DNA of 39,881 nt from NCBI GenBank assembly GCA_028866945.1, contig JAGWHE010000008.1, forward strand, positions 1 through 39,881, written 5' to 3'. Position 1 is the first letter of the stretch; the number at the start of each line of letters is the position of its first letter. This DNA comes from Nitrososphaerota archaeon (GTDB lineage: Archaea; Thermoproteota; Nitrososphaeria; Nitrososphaerales; Gagatemarchaeaceae). The notes under the pieces were generated by a model. The model worked only from the letters and a program-made list of their open reading frames with translations. It did no database searches and was not told the DNA's origin. The position numbers and the translations under genes are program-made. This document shows positions 24,233 to 31,431 of the stretch, piece by piece.

Positions 24233-25507
24233 TCAGTCGCTTCCGGCAGGAGGCTCCCTCGCGTACTCGACGACCTCCTCCCACGGAGACCAGCCGGTAA
24301 GGTCACGGGGGAGGCGGAACCCCTTGGAGGTTATGGCCTTTCGCCCGCCCCAGGGCACGGAGGGCGCCACCAGCGAGCTCATCTTCGAAGCCCTGGCCTT
24401 GTTGGCTATGACCGTCCGGAAGATCTCCCTCAGGACGTCGTCCATGTCCTTGGTCCTCCTGAACCCCAGGGACGGGAGGACCCTGTGCTCCACCTTGTAG
24501 AAGTGCTCCTCCTTCTCGACGCGGGGGTTCGCGACCCTTTCGAACCCCGGGCGCATCCCGAACTCCTCGGCGATGCGCGCCACCCTGCGGGCCAGCTGAA
24601 GGGTGTCGAATGTCTCGTCTATCTGGTTGACCAGGCGGTACTCCCCCGCGGCGGGCGGGTTGGCCAGCAGCAGGCTGAGGCACTGGACGCTGTCGTAGAG
24701 AGACAGGTACCCCCTGGACTGCCTCCCCTTCCCGTAGATCAGGAGCTTGTCGAGGAGGACGGCCTGGACGACGTACTTGTTGATCACCGTCCCCCAGATC
24801 GAGTCGAAGTCGAACCTCGTGGCCAGGGAGTCGTCGACCACTTCGTCGGTCATCGAGCCGTACACCACTCCCTGCATCACGTCCGTGCTGGTCAGCCCGT
24901 GTATCTTGTTGGCGAGGAGTATGTTGTGGGTGTCGAAGATCTTGCTTAGGTGGTACCAGCTCTGGCCGGTCCGGGGGAACATCAGCTGGTCCTTCCTCCC
25001 GTTCCGGGATACTGTGACAGGCCCTTCGGGGATCTCGACGTTGGGGGTGCCGTACTCTCCCATGGTCCCCATCTTCAGGAGGTGCGCTCCGGGGACGTGC
25101 CTCGTCATCGAGAAGACCACGTTCAGGTTGGTGGCGACGTTGTTCAGCTGGGTGTAGAGCGCGTGCTCCTGGTCGACCATGCTGAAGGGGGCGCTCCGCT
25201 GCTGGGCCAGGTGGACCACGCTCTTCGGGAGGTGCCGCGCGATGACGGCGTCGACTGCGGCAGGGTCGCGCGCGTCCGCCTCCACGAAGGTGATGTTGGA
25301 CCTCCCTGAGGCCTTCTCGTAGGCTGATATGCGGGCAGAGGGGGTGCCTATCTTCACCAGCGAGTCCGCGCCCACCGATGCGACGAGCCTTCGCGTGACC
25401 AGGCTGTCCACAATGACTACTTCTGCGTCAGACCTCCATGCCAGGTGCAAGGCCAACGGCCAGCCGATGTAGCCGTCGCCCCCGAAGATGACCGTCGCGT
25501 CTTTCAG
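24233..25507 (-). CDS. UDP-sulfoquinovose synthase-like NAD-dependent enzyme (SQD1/Agl3 family), near-cognate start
   Basis: SQD1/Agl3 enzymes make UDP-sulfoquinovose from UDP-glucose and sulfite; in Sulfolobus the sugar goes into N-glycans. This protein has the Rossmann motif ATVIFGGDGYIGWPLALHLA, then VVHLAQQRSAPFSMVDQEHALYTQLNNVATNLNV, LLKMGTMGEYGTPNVEIPEG, the catalytic WYHLSKIFDTHNI (Tyr and Lys) and TDVMQGVVYG, all close to the family. The standard start TTG 25456 would cut off the NAD-binding glycines. CTG 25507 gives 424 residues; ACG 25495 gives 420. A stop lies upstream in frame, with no ATG, GTG or TTG in between. It is the first gene of a three-gene operon. Confidence 0.88.
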   Translation of the reverse strand: MKDATVIFGGDGYIGWPLALHLAWRSDAEVVIVDSLVTRRLVASVGADSLVKIGTPSARISAYEKASGRSNITFVEADARDPAAVDAVIARHLPKSVVHLAQQRSAPFSMVDQEHALYTQLNNVATNLNVVFSMTRHVPGAHLLKMGTMGEYGTPNVEIPEGPVTVSRNGRKDQLMFPRTGQSWYHLSKIFDTHNILLANKIHGLTSTDVMQGVVYGSMTDEVVDDSLATRFDFDSIWGTVINKYVVQAVLLDKLLIYGKGRQSRGYLSLYDSVQCLSLLLANPPAAGEYRLVNQIDETFDTLQLARRVARIAEEFGMRPGFERVANPRVEKEEHFYKVEHRVLPSLGFRRTKDMDDVLREIFRTVIANKARASKMSSLVAPSVPWGGRKAITSKGFRLPRDLTGWSPWEEVVEYAREPPAGSD

Positions 25508-25560
25508 CGACGCATCTCGACCCGAGCCGAGTGGGGCACGCTTTCAACTGGGTGCCCCCG

Positions 25561-25568
25561 TATATATT
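25561..25568 (-). promoter_or_regulatory. TATA box of the sulfosugar operon
   Basis: AATATATA on the minus strand lies about 57 bases before CTG 25507, leaving a leader of roughly 30 bases. That leader contains the minimal frame ATG CGT CGC TGA (25515-25504), whose stop overlaps the CTG. Confidence 0.55.
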
Positions 25569-25604
25569 GGCCGAGGACTGTCCGTATGAACGCAGCGTTC
25601 ACCC

Positions 25605-25889
25605 CTAGAGGGCGACGCCGAAGGCGGAGAGGAAGGCCTCTGCCCGCTGGAGCTCCCTGACGAAGGTCTTGCCCTTGTCGGTGATCGTGTAGTATCTGCT
25701 CTCGCCGTTGTTCACCTCGTCGAGCAGCCCCCTCTTCTGCAGCTCCGAGACGTGCTTCATCATGCGGTCGTGCGGGAGGTTCGCCCTCTGGAGTATGCGC
25801 GTGGGTTTCGCGTTCCCCTCGTCCTCCGTGGCGAGGAGGATGTCGAGGTAGATGCGGATGGTGCTCCTCTGCTTCTCAGTTCCCGCCAT
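25605..25889 (-). CDS. Winged-helix regulator, HTH_45-like
   Basis: A 94-residue winged helix-turn-helix protein of the type common in Thaumarchaeota and Crenarchaeota (HTH_45-like). Helix 1 is TIRIYLDILLATED, the recognition region PTRILQRANLPHDRMMKHVSELQKRGLL, and the wing ESRYYTITDKGKTFV; a final helix could be a dimer interface. ATG 25889 is chosen (25898 is possible). It overlaps the 3' end of the upstream seven-helix membrane gene, suggesting a membrane sensor and cytoplasmic regulator pair. Confidence 0.8.
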   Translation of the reverse strand: MAGTEKQRSTIRIYLDILLATEDEGNAKPTRILQRANLPHDRMMKHVSELQKRGLLDEVNNGESRYYTITDKGKTFVRELQRAEAFLSAFGVAL

Positions 25890-26544
25890 CAGGTCCACTC
25901 CTCAGGACGAACAGCAGCAGGAGGCCGAACCCCGTCAGCTGCACCAGGTCGCCTGCTAGGTAGAGGAGGCCGGACGAGAGTAGAGATGCTGACAGTTTGG
26001 CTATGTGGGCGAGGAGGATCAGGGCGAACGCCCCCATGACCGTGAGCGCCAGCCGGTTCCGGTTCTCGCCGTAGATCAGCAGCCCCTGGAAGACGATGAG
26101 CGCGACCAAGACCACCAGGATGAGCTCCCCGAACTCGAGGACGTGGGTCCCAAAGAGCAGCAGGGACGATGGGGTGGAGGCGATCTGGAGGGCGCCGACG
26201 GCGGCAGCCGCCGCGGCGATTTTGAGGCCCCCCTGGACCCTCCGGGAGTAGCTCACGGCGATCATCAGGTAGGCGACGGCCTGGAGTGCCAGGTAGACCA
26301 GGGTGGCGCTGTACACGAAAATCCCCCGGTCTGCGATCTTGCCTGCGTCGAGGTCGAAGAAGATGAACGCGGAGGCCTGGGCGAGGAGCCCAACGCCGAG
26401 CATCATGAACCCGAGGCTCAGGGTCTTGAGGAACCCGGAGCCGGTGACCCTGCCGTACCTGTAGGCATAGTAGCTGACCGCGAGCGCGACCAGCCCTCCG
26501 AGCAGGTTCAGGACGGAGTTGAGGAGAAAGTACGCGTTCACCAC
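25876..26544 (-). CDS. Seven-helix integral membrane protein of unknown function
   Basis: The 222 residues form about seven hydrophobic helices (NSVLNLLGGLVALAVSYYAY; LGFMMLGVGLLAQASAFIFF; LVYLALQAVAYLMIAV; IAAAAAAVGALQIA; ELILVVLVALIVFQGLLIYG; TVMGAFALILLAHIAKL; LAGDLVQLTGFGLLLLFVL) with a short Gly-rich tail. There are no catalytic motifs and no retinal-binding lysine pattern that I can place. GTG 26544 is followed by a second GTG codon. It overlaps the winged-helix gene by 14 bases and may signal to it; this is inference from gene order. Confidence 0.78.
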   Translation of the reverse strand: MVNAYFLLNSVLNLLGGLVALAVSYYAYRYGRVTGSGFLKTLSLGFMMLGVGLLAQASAFIFFDLDAGKIADRGIFVYSATLVYLALQAVAYLMIAVSYSRRVQGGLKIAAAAAAVGALQIASTPSSLLLFGTHVLEFGELILVVLVALIVFQGLLIYGENRNRLALTVMGAFALILLAHIAKLSASLLSSGLLYLAGDLVQLTGFGLLLLFVLRSGPDGGN

Positions 26545-26750
26545 TGGCCGGAGCCCCCCTCGTCGCTCGGCCCGGCTGCGGCGCCCGCCGCCTTCATGGG
26601 TGCTAGACGCATCGAGCTTTCACAGTCGCGCCGCGGGTCGATTTAGGCGTTGGGATGGGCGCCCCGGGACGCCGGAAGACCACGCCGCCAGGCCGCAGGC
26701 TGGCTGAGCTCCGCTGGGTGAGCTAGCACCAGAACCCCCTGCGTCTCTGG

Positions 26751-26763
26751 ACGCCAATGGCGT
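26751..26763. promoter_or_regulatory. Perfect palindrome upstream of the CopD-like gene
   Basis: ACGCC-AAT-GGCGT lies eight bases before the TATA box TTTAAAAA (26771-26778) of the next gene, where the BRE and an activator or repressor would bind. Confidence 0.4.
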
Positions 26764-26770
26764 TCCGGCG

Positions 26771-26778
26771 TTTAAAAA
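26771..26778 (+). promoter_or_regulatory. TATA box of the CopD-like gene
   Basis: TTTAAAAA lies about 36 bases before ATG 26811. The upstream ATG 26757 would fall before this box, which is why 26811 is preferred. Confidence 0.5.
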
Positions 26779-26810
26779 CCGGATTCCGTGGGGAAGTCTG
26801 CTCGACCACC

Positions 26811-27317
26811 ATGCTCACGACTGCGATCCTCGCCTGGCTTCACGTGTTCTCTGCGATGATGTGGCTGGGAGGAAGCATCACGTTCGGGTTTGTCATCGCG
26901 CCCGGGATGGCGAAGCTTTCGCAGGCCGGGTCGGCGGAGTTCTTCCTGAAGATAGCCCCGAGGGTCGTTAGGTTCTTCGAAATCACATCGGGGATGACGG
27001 TGCTGTTCGGGGCCCTTCTCGCCTACGTGGGGATATCCAACGGCGACTTTCCGGGGCTTGCCTGGGGAACCTCCTGGGGGGTGGCCATCTCGGTGGGAAT
27101 CGCGCTGGGCTTGACATCCTTCCTGGTTGGCTTGGCCATGGTGGGGCCCTCGCTGAAGAGGGTCGTGGCGATAATCGGCGAGATGCAGAGCGGCGAACAG
27201 CAGGGGTCACAGGAGAAGCTCGGGAAGGCGCTGAAGAGAACAAGAATCAGCGCTACGGCGGACGTCTTCCTCCTCATCCTGGCGCTCGTATTCATGATCG
27301 CCGCAGGCTTTTACTGA
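26811..27317 (+). CDS. CopD-like four-helix membrane protein
   Basis: The 168-residue protein has four hydrophobic helices. The first, ILAWLHVFSAMMWLGGSITFGFVIAPGM, with its LHV...WLGG...P pattern, resembles the CopD/copper-resistance-D and related DUF families; the others are around ITSGMTVLFGALLAYVGI, SWGVAISVGIALGLTSFLVGLAM and ADVFLLILALVFMIAAGF. A basic loop precedes the last helix. A copper link is suggested by the copA-hma genes 1.5 kb away but is not shown by any metal motif. It appears monocistronic. Confidence 0.75.
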   Translation: MLTTAILAWLHVFSAMMWLGGSITFGFVIAPGMAKLSQAGSAEFFLKIAPRVVRFFEITSGMTVLFGALLAYVGISNGDFPGLAWGTSWGVAISVGIALGLTSFLVGLAMVGPSLKRVVAIIGEMQSGEQQGSQEKLGKALKRTRISATADVFLLILALVFMIAAGFY

Positions 27318-27382
27318 GGCGCAGCTGCGCGAGGGCTCTGCAAGGCGAGGGCTTGGCCGGAATCGAAGGCTCGGCCAGCCGA

Positions 27383-28678
27383 CTAGGCTGACTCGATTGC
27401 CCTTTGCCCCGCCAGGGCGTGCGGTTCCAGGACGGAGGAGAGCCCGTCGAGGGCGACTCGGACTGAGCCCAAGTCGAGCTTGGCCGAGTCTCTGCTCAGG
27501 TCCCCGCAGTATTTCGCCAACTCGGTCGCCCTCTCGTGCAGGAGCACCCAGGCGGCGTGCCTGTGGGGGAGAAGGTACTCCCTCGGGTACATCTGGAAGG
27601 ACGGCCCTGCCGTGAGGCCGGGGTGGCGGGGCCCGACGGGGAGCCGGGTGAGCTCCTTTCCGAGGGGCTTCAGGACATTCACCATGAGCGCGACTGCGCC
27701 ATCGCTGAGGGCCTTTTGCTCCGCCTCGGACGTCTCGGAGTGTGTGAAGAACCTCGAGAGGAGCTGGAGGGCGAGCTCGTAGCTGGCGTTGAAGAGGTCC
27801 GATACCCGCGCGGTTAGGGGGTCGGTTATCTGGGCCATGCCCCGGGCGTCTGGGGTGCGTCTGGCCGCTGCCGGGATCGAGGGGCGCGCAGGCTCGAAGT
27901 TCGTGTCGTCCTTCTTCATCGCGATGTATTCGCCCAAGACCTGGTAGAACTTCCCGAAGTGCGCGTTCTTCCAGTTACCGCGGGCCCCCTCCCCCTCGGT
28001 GATTATCGACTCTGTGGCACGGCCCGACGACTTCACGTCCGTGACCGCGACGAGCTCAGGCCACCCGAAGAACTCCTGGGTCGCCTGATGCCTCGGTGAG
28101 CCGACGAAAAGGCGCCGCTCGCCCAGCTTCTCCGCCATATGCACGAACCCCTGCTCGATCCCCCGGTAGAGGTGCCCTACGGTCGCGAAACCCTGCTGCT
28201 CGGGGACGATCCCGTCTCCGGCCGTGTTGGGCGCGGCCGCTGCGCCAGCCTCGAACCCCGGGGCGTCGTCGAGCTCGAACCTCTCTGGACGTTCGAGGTA
28301 GAGGAAGTGGCGGAGCGCCTTCTCGCCGAAAGGGAGGAGGGCGAGCTGGATGCCTGGGGCGAAGTACTTCGGGGGGTGAGGGAAGTTGGGGCGCCCGAAG
28401 AACGGGGCGGCCCCCACCGAAATCAGGAGGTTGTTGACCAGCGCGAGATGGAGCATCTCCTGGGCGGCCACCCCTGAGACGACCCGGCCCCAGCGCTTGA
28501 CAGCAGCCAGCTGGTCGGGGGCAAGCCCTTCGTCCGGCCTGTCCTTCAGGGTGAAAGACGCGAAGAGGTACCCGCACATTATCATGTGCTCGAGCGCGGC
28601 GGCCTCAGAGAGCATGAAGATCAGCTCCTCCCTCGTCTCGATGAGTATGGGGCGCTCTTCTGGCGGACTCTCGGGCAC
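27383..28678 (-). CDS. Ferritin-like VioB/iminophenyl-pyruvate dimer synthase-domain protein
   Basis: A 431-residue protein whose first 230 residues look like the ferritin-like domain of VioB/RebD-type proteins (iminophenyl-pyruvate dimer synthase). E30 in ALEHMIMCGYLF and E74/H77 in AAQEMLHLALVNNLLISVGAAP provide an EXXH half-site, followed by GRPNFPHPPKYFAPGIQLALLPFGEKAL and YRGIEQGF. The second half is helical with no known motif. In bacteria such proteins couple oxidised amino acids in violacein-type pathways, but no amino-acid oxidase is nearby, so the substrate is unknown. GTG 28678 is about 27 bases from its TATA box. It stands alone. Confidence 0.8.
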   Translation of the reverse strand: MPESPPEERPILIETREELIFMLSEAAALEHMIMCGYLFASFTLKDRPDEGLAPDQLAAVKRWGRVVSGVAAQEMLHLALVNNLLISVGAAPFFGRPNFPHPPKYFAPGIQLALLPFGEKALRHFLYLERPERFELDDAPGFEAGAAAAPNTAGDGIVPEQQGFATVGHLYRGIEQGFVHMAEKLGERRLFVGSPRHQATQEFFGWPELVAVTDVKSSGRATESIITEGEGARGNWKNAHFGKFYQVLGEYIAMKKDDTNFEPARPSIPAAARRTPDARGMAQITDPLTARVSDLFNASYELALQLLSRFFTHSETSEAEQKALSDGAVALMVNVLKPLGKELTRLPVGPRHPGLTAGPSFQMYPREYLLPHRHAAWVLLHERATELAKYCGDLSRDSAKLDLGSVRVALDGLSSVLEPHALAGQRAIESA

Positions 28679-28700
28679 TGGCTCCGAGGGCCCTCGCGGC

Positions 28701-28708
28701 GTTAAAAA
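28701..28708 (-). promoter_or_regulatory. TATA box of the VioB-like gene
   Basis: TTTTTAAC on the minus strand, about 27 bases before GTG 28678, consistent with a leaderless mRNA. Confidence 0.5.
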
Positions 28709-28801
28709 CCCTGCCGACGGCGAAGTCGGTCCAGGCGGTCAACCGCGTCTGCGACGTCGGTCCGTGGCGCGGTCCCGCTGCGCTCCGGGGGCGGCCTTCG
28801 G

Positions 28802-29014
28802 TCAGCGTGCGAAGATTATCTTGCCGCCCAGCCCGGCCTTCTCGGCGATCCTGGAGATCTCCTCCCTGAGGCGCTCCCTTTCCAGCTTCGCCTCGTCGAA
28901 GACGACCACTATCTTGTTGGTGATGGGGAGCTCCTTCACTTCGAGGACCCCCTCGACCTTCGAGAGGGGGCGCCTGAACACCGGGGAGCAGGCTATGCAG
29001 TCGACGGTCTGCAC
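28802..29014 (-). CDS. Small HMA-type metal-binding protein, start uncertain
   Basis: A copper-chaperone-like HMA domain: the metal loop VDCIACSPVFRRPLSKVEGV (CxxC) followed by LEVKELPITNKIVVVFDEAKL and a helix. The GTG at 29014 leaves only five residues before the first cysteine, too few for the first beta strand. That strand is present upstream in the same frame (DIAFTVQTVDC), so translation probably begins earlier, for example at CTG 29062 or ACG 29017, or by readthrough of the copA TGA 29080-29078, which is in the same frame with no other stop between. It probably delivers Cu(I) to CopA. Confidence 0.8.
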   Translation of the reverse strand: MQTVDCIACSPVFRRPLSKVEGVLEVKELPITNKIVVVFDEAKLERERLREEISRIAEKAGLGGKIIFAR

Positions 29015-29077
29015 CGTGAACGCGATGTCGCGCCGCCGATCGGCCCCCGCCTGCGCAGGCAGTTCGCTCCCCTCCCC

Positions 29078-31177
29078 TCACAGCTCGGGCTTGAACCGCC
29101 TCAGCGCGAGGGAGTTCGTCGTCACGCTGACTGAGGACAGGGCCATGGCGGCCGCGGCGAGTATAGGGTTGAGCAGCACTCCGGTGGCGACGTAGAGCAG
29201 GCCGGCTGCCACCGGAATCAGGGCGATGTTGTAGCCGAAGGCCCAGACCAGGTTCTGCCTCACCTTGCTCATGGTCCTTCGCGAGAGCTGGATCCCGGCC
29301 ACGACATCCCGCACGTCGTCCCGCATGAGCACCAGGCCGCCAGTCTCGATGGCTATGTCAGACCCCGAGCCCATGGCGATCCCGACGTCTGCCTGGGCGA
29401 GGGCGGGGGCGTCGTTGATGCCGTCGCCCACCATGGCGACGACCCTGTTGCCCTCCTTCTGCAGCTGCTTCACCACCGCAGCCTTCCCGTCGGGGAGGAC
29501 CTCCGCGAAGTACCTGTCAATACCCACCTGGCGCGCGATGGCGGCGGCGGTCTCTGCGTTGTCTCCGGTAAGCATCATGGGCTCCAGCTTCATCTCCTTC
29601 AGCTTCCTGATGGCGTCGGCCGCGTGTTCCTTGAGGGTGTCGGCGGCTGCGACTATCCCGGCCAGGCTGCCGTCGACGGCGAGGACCATGGCGGTCTTGC
29701 CGTCCTTCCTGAGGGCCGCAAGCCGTCGTGAGACATCGTCTGGGACCTTGACCTTGAAGGCCTCGAGCGCCTTCGCGTTGCCGAAGACGATGTCCTTCCC
29801 GTGGTATGAAGCCAGGACCCCCTGACCGGTGACCGACTGGAACGAGTCCGGGTCGGGCACTCCGTCCTCCCCAAGGTCACTTCGCGCCCTTTCGAGCACG
29901 GCAGCGGCCAGCGGGTGCTCGGACCGCTTCTCGGCGATCGCCGCCAACCTGATGACGTCCTTCTCACCGAGGGCCGAAAGCGAGACGACGTCGGTCACCG
30001 ACGGCTTCCCCCTGGTAAGCGTCCCGGTCTTGTCGAAGACTATGGTGTTGATCTTCTGCATGCGCTCGAGGTACTCCCCGCCCTTGATCAGGATCCCGTT
30101 CTCGGCCCCCTTGCCGGCGCCGGTGACCACCGCGGCCGGCGTCGCCAGTCCGAGCGCGCAGGGGCAGGCGATTATGAGCACTGCGACCGCAGTCGTGAAC
30201 CCGAACCCGAAGGATTCGCCTGCGACCAGGGTCCAGAACCCGAAGGACGCCAGGGCGACGGCGATAACCACCGGGACGAAGTACGCGGAGACCTTGTTCG
30301 CGAGCCTCTCGATGGGGCCTTTGCTGGCCTGGGCTTCCTCCACGACCCTGATGATCTTAGACAGGGTGGTGTCCGTCCCGACGCGGGTGGCCCGCATCTT
30401 CAGGGAGCCGGTGCCGTTGAGCGTCGCCCCGATAAGGCCGCTGGCCGGCTGCTTCTCCACGGGGATGCTCTCCCCTGTCACCATCTTCTCGTCGACCGAG
30501 GAGTGCCCCTCGACCACGGTCCCGTCGGTCGGGATCTTCTCGCCGGGCCTGACCAGAAGCAGGTCTCCCACCCCGACCTGGTCCAGGGGGACCTCCTCCT
30601 CTGAGCCGTCCGCCCGTATCCTCCTGGCGGCGGGCGGCTGAAGTGCGAGGAGCTTGCGCACCGATTCGCTCGCCCTCCCCCTGACGAACTCCTCGAGGAG
30701 CTTGCCCACGAGGATGAGCACTCTGATGAGGGCAGACGTGTCGAAGTACCACGCCCCGTTCGGGAGCTCGGCCGGGAAGACCACGTAGGCCGCGCTGTAG
30801 ACGTAGGCGGAGGACGTCCCCACCGCGATCAGGACGTCCATGTTGGACGCCCTCATCTTCAGCGCGTTCCAGGTACCCTGGTAGAACCTCCAACCTGCGA
30901 CGAACTGGATCGGGGTCGCAAGGGCCAGGAGGACCCAGCCTGTGCCGGCGAGAGACAGCCATGCGGTGGCCGGGACGTACGAGAGGATGAGGATGGGGAT
31001 GGAGAGTGCCACGCCGAGGGCGATGTTCCGCTTCAGCACCTTCAGCTGGCGTTCAGGCTCGGTGAAGGTCTTGAGGCAGGCCTCGCTGCAGAAGTAGTAG
31101 GTGGTCCCCCTGACGGTCGCGTGAAGGGATCCCTCCGACTCCTCGACGAACATGCCGCAGACCGGGTCGGTCGCCAA
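29078..31177 (-). CDS. copA: Copper-exporting P1B-type ATPase with N-terminal YHS domain
   Basis: A 699-residue Cu(I) efflux pump. Residues 1-42 form a YHS/TRASH-type domain (DPVCGMFVEES, YYFCSEACLKTF; C7, C30, C34) instead of the usual N-terminal HMA. Then come membrane helices, the actuator loop VTGESIPVEK, the transmembrane metal site ACPCALGLATP, phosphorylation motif DKTGTLTRG, SEHPLAAAVLERA, TGDNAETAAAIA and GDGINDAPALAQADVGIA. The YN and MALSSVSV residues of the last helices support copper specificity (P1B-1). TTG 31177 is the start. It is followed in frame by the small HMA protein. Confidence 0.95.
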   Translation of the reverse strand: MATDPVCGMFVEESEGSLHATVRGTTYYFCSEACLKTFTEPERQLKVLKRNIALGVALSIPILILSYVPATAWLSLAGTGWVLLALATPIQFVAGWRFYQGTWNALKMRASNMDVLIAVGTSSAYVYSAAYVVFPAELPNGAWYFDTSALIRVLILVGKLLEEFVRGRASESVRKLLALQPPAARRIRADGSEEEVPLDQVGVGDLLLVRPGEKIPTDGTVVEGHSSVDEKMVTGESIPVEKQPASGLIGATLNGTGSLKMRATRVGTDTTLSKIIRVVEEAQASKGPIERLANKVSAYFVPVVIAVALASFGFWTLVAGESFGFGFTTAVAVLIIACPCALGLATPAAVVTGAGKGAENGILIKGGEYLERMQKINTIVFDKTGTLTRGKPSVTDVVSLSALGEKDVIRLAAIAEKRSEHPLAAAVLERARSDLGEDGVPDPDSFQSVTGQGVLASYHGKDIVFGNAKALEAFKVKVPDDVSRRLAALRKDGKTAMVLAVDGSLAGIVAAADTLKEHAADAIRKLKEMKLEPMMLTGDNAETAAAIARQVGIDRYFAEVLPDGKAAVVKQLQKEGNRVVAMVGDGINDAPALAQADVGIAMGSGSDIAIETGGLVLMRDDVRDVVAGIQLSRRTMSKVRQNLVWAFGYNIALIPVAAGLLYVATGVLLNPILAAAAMALSSVSVTTNSLALRRFKPEL

Positions 31178-31216
31178 TTTTGCCCAGTATCACGCTTCCT
31201 GGGGCATCCGCTCGGT

Positions 31217-31245
31217 GCCCCCTCTTTTATTTTGCCGAGGGGGGC
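31217..31245. promoter_or_regulatory. Inverted repeat around the copA TATA box
   Basis: GCCCCCTC (31217-31224) and GAGGGGGGC (31237-31245) are near-perfect inverted repeats flanking TTTTATTTTGCC, the AT-rich promoter element of copA on the minus strand. It is a probable operator for a metal-responsive repressor; no such regulator is encoded nearby. Confidence 0.5.
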
Positions 31246-31260
31246 GAGCGCACCGGGGAC

Positions 31261-31347
31261 GACCAGCCCAGGCCCCGAAGGCCCTGGTCGGATTCAAACG
31301 CCCTACGACAGCATACACGATACGACGAGTAGCTCCGTGCGTCGGAG
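31261..31347. other. Two strong hairpins in the copA/small-protein divergent gap
   Basis: GACCAG (31261-31266) pairs with CTGGTC (31284-31289), with an inner GGCC/GGCC helix; CTCCG (31333-31337) pairs with CGGAG (31343-31347) over a 5-base loop. They may mark a small RNA or the regulatory region of the flanking genes. No protein-coding frame is evident here. Confidence 0.3.
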
Positions 31348-31384
31348 TCTCTGCGGGGGGCGCGAGGTCAGCCAGTTCCGAACC

Positions 31385-31392
31385 GTTTTTAT
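31385..31392 (+). promoter_or_regulatory. TATA box of the 52-residue membrane protein
   Basis: TTTTTATC lies about 44 bases before TTG 31432, leaving a leader of roughly 17 bases that includes GGCGACG. Confidence 0.4.
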
Positions 31393-31431
31393 CATGATGA
31401 GACGCGGGACGACGTCAGGCGACGTGGTAGA

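Noticed and set aside
26538-26597. 19-residue frame (ATG 26597 to TGA) overlapping the start of the seven-helix gene
   Set aside because: Ala/Gly/Ser composition with no supporting promoter spacing; equally likely by chance.
31280-31305. tRNA-like TTCAAAC loop
   Set aside because: The bases flanking the loop do not form a T stem and there is no matching acceptor.
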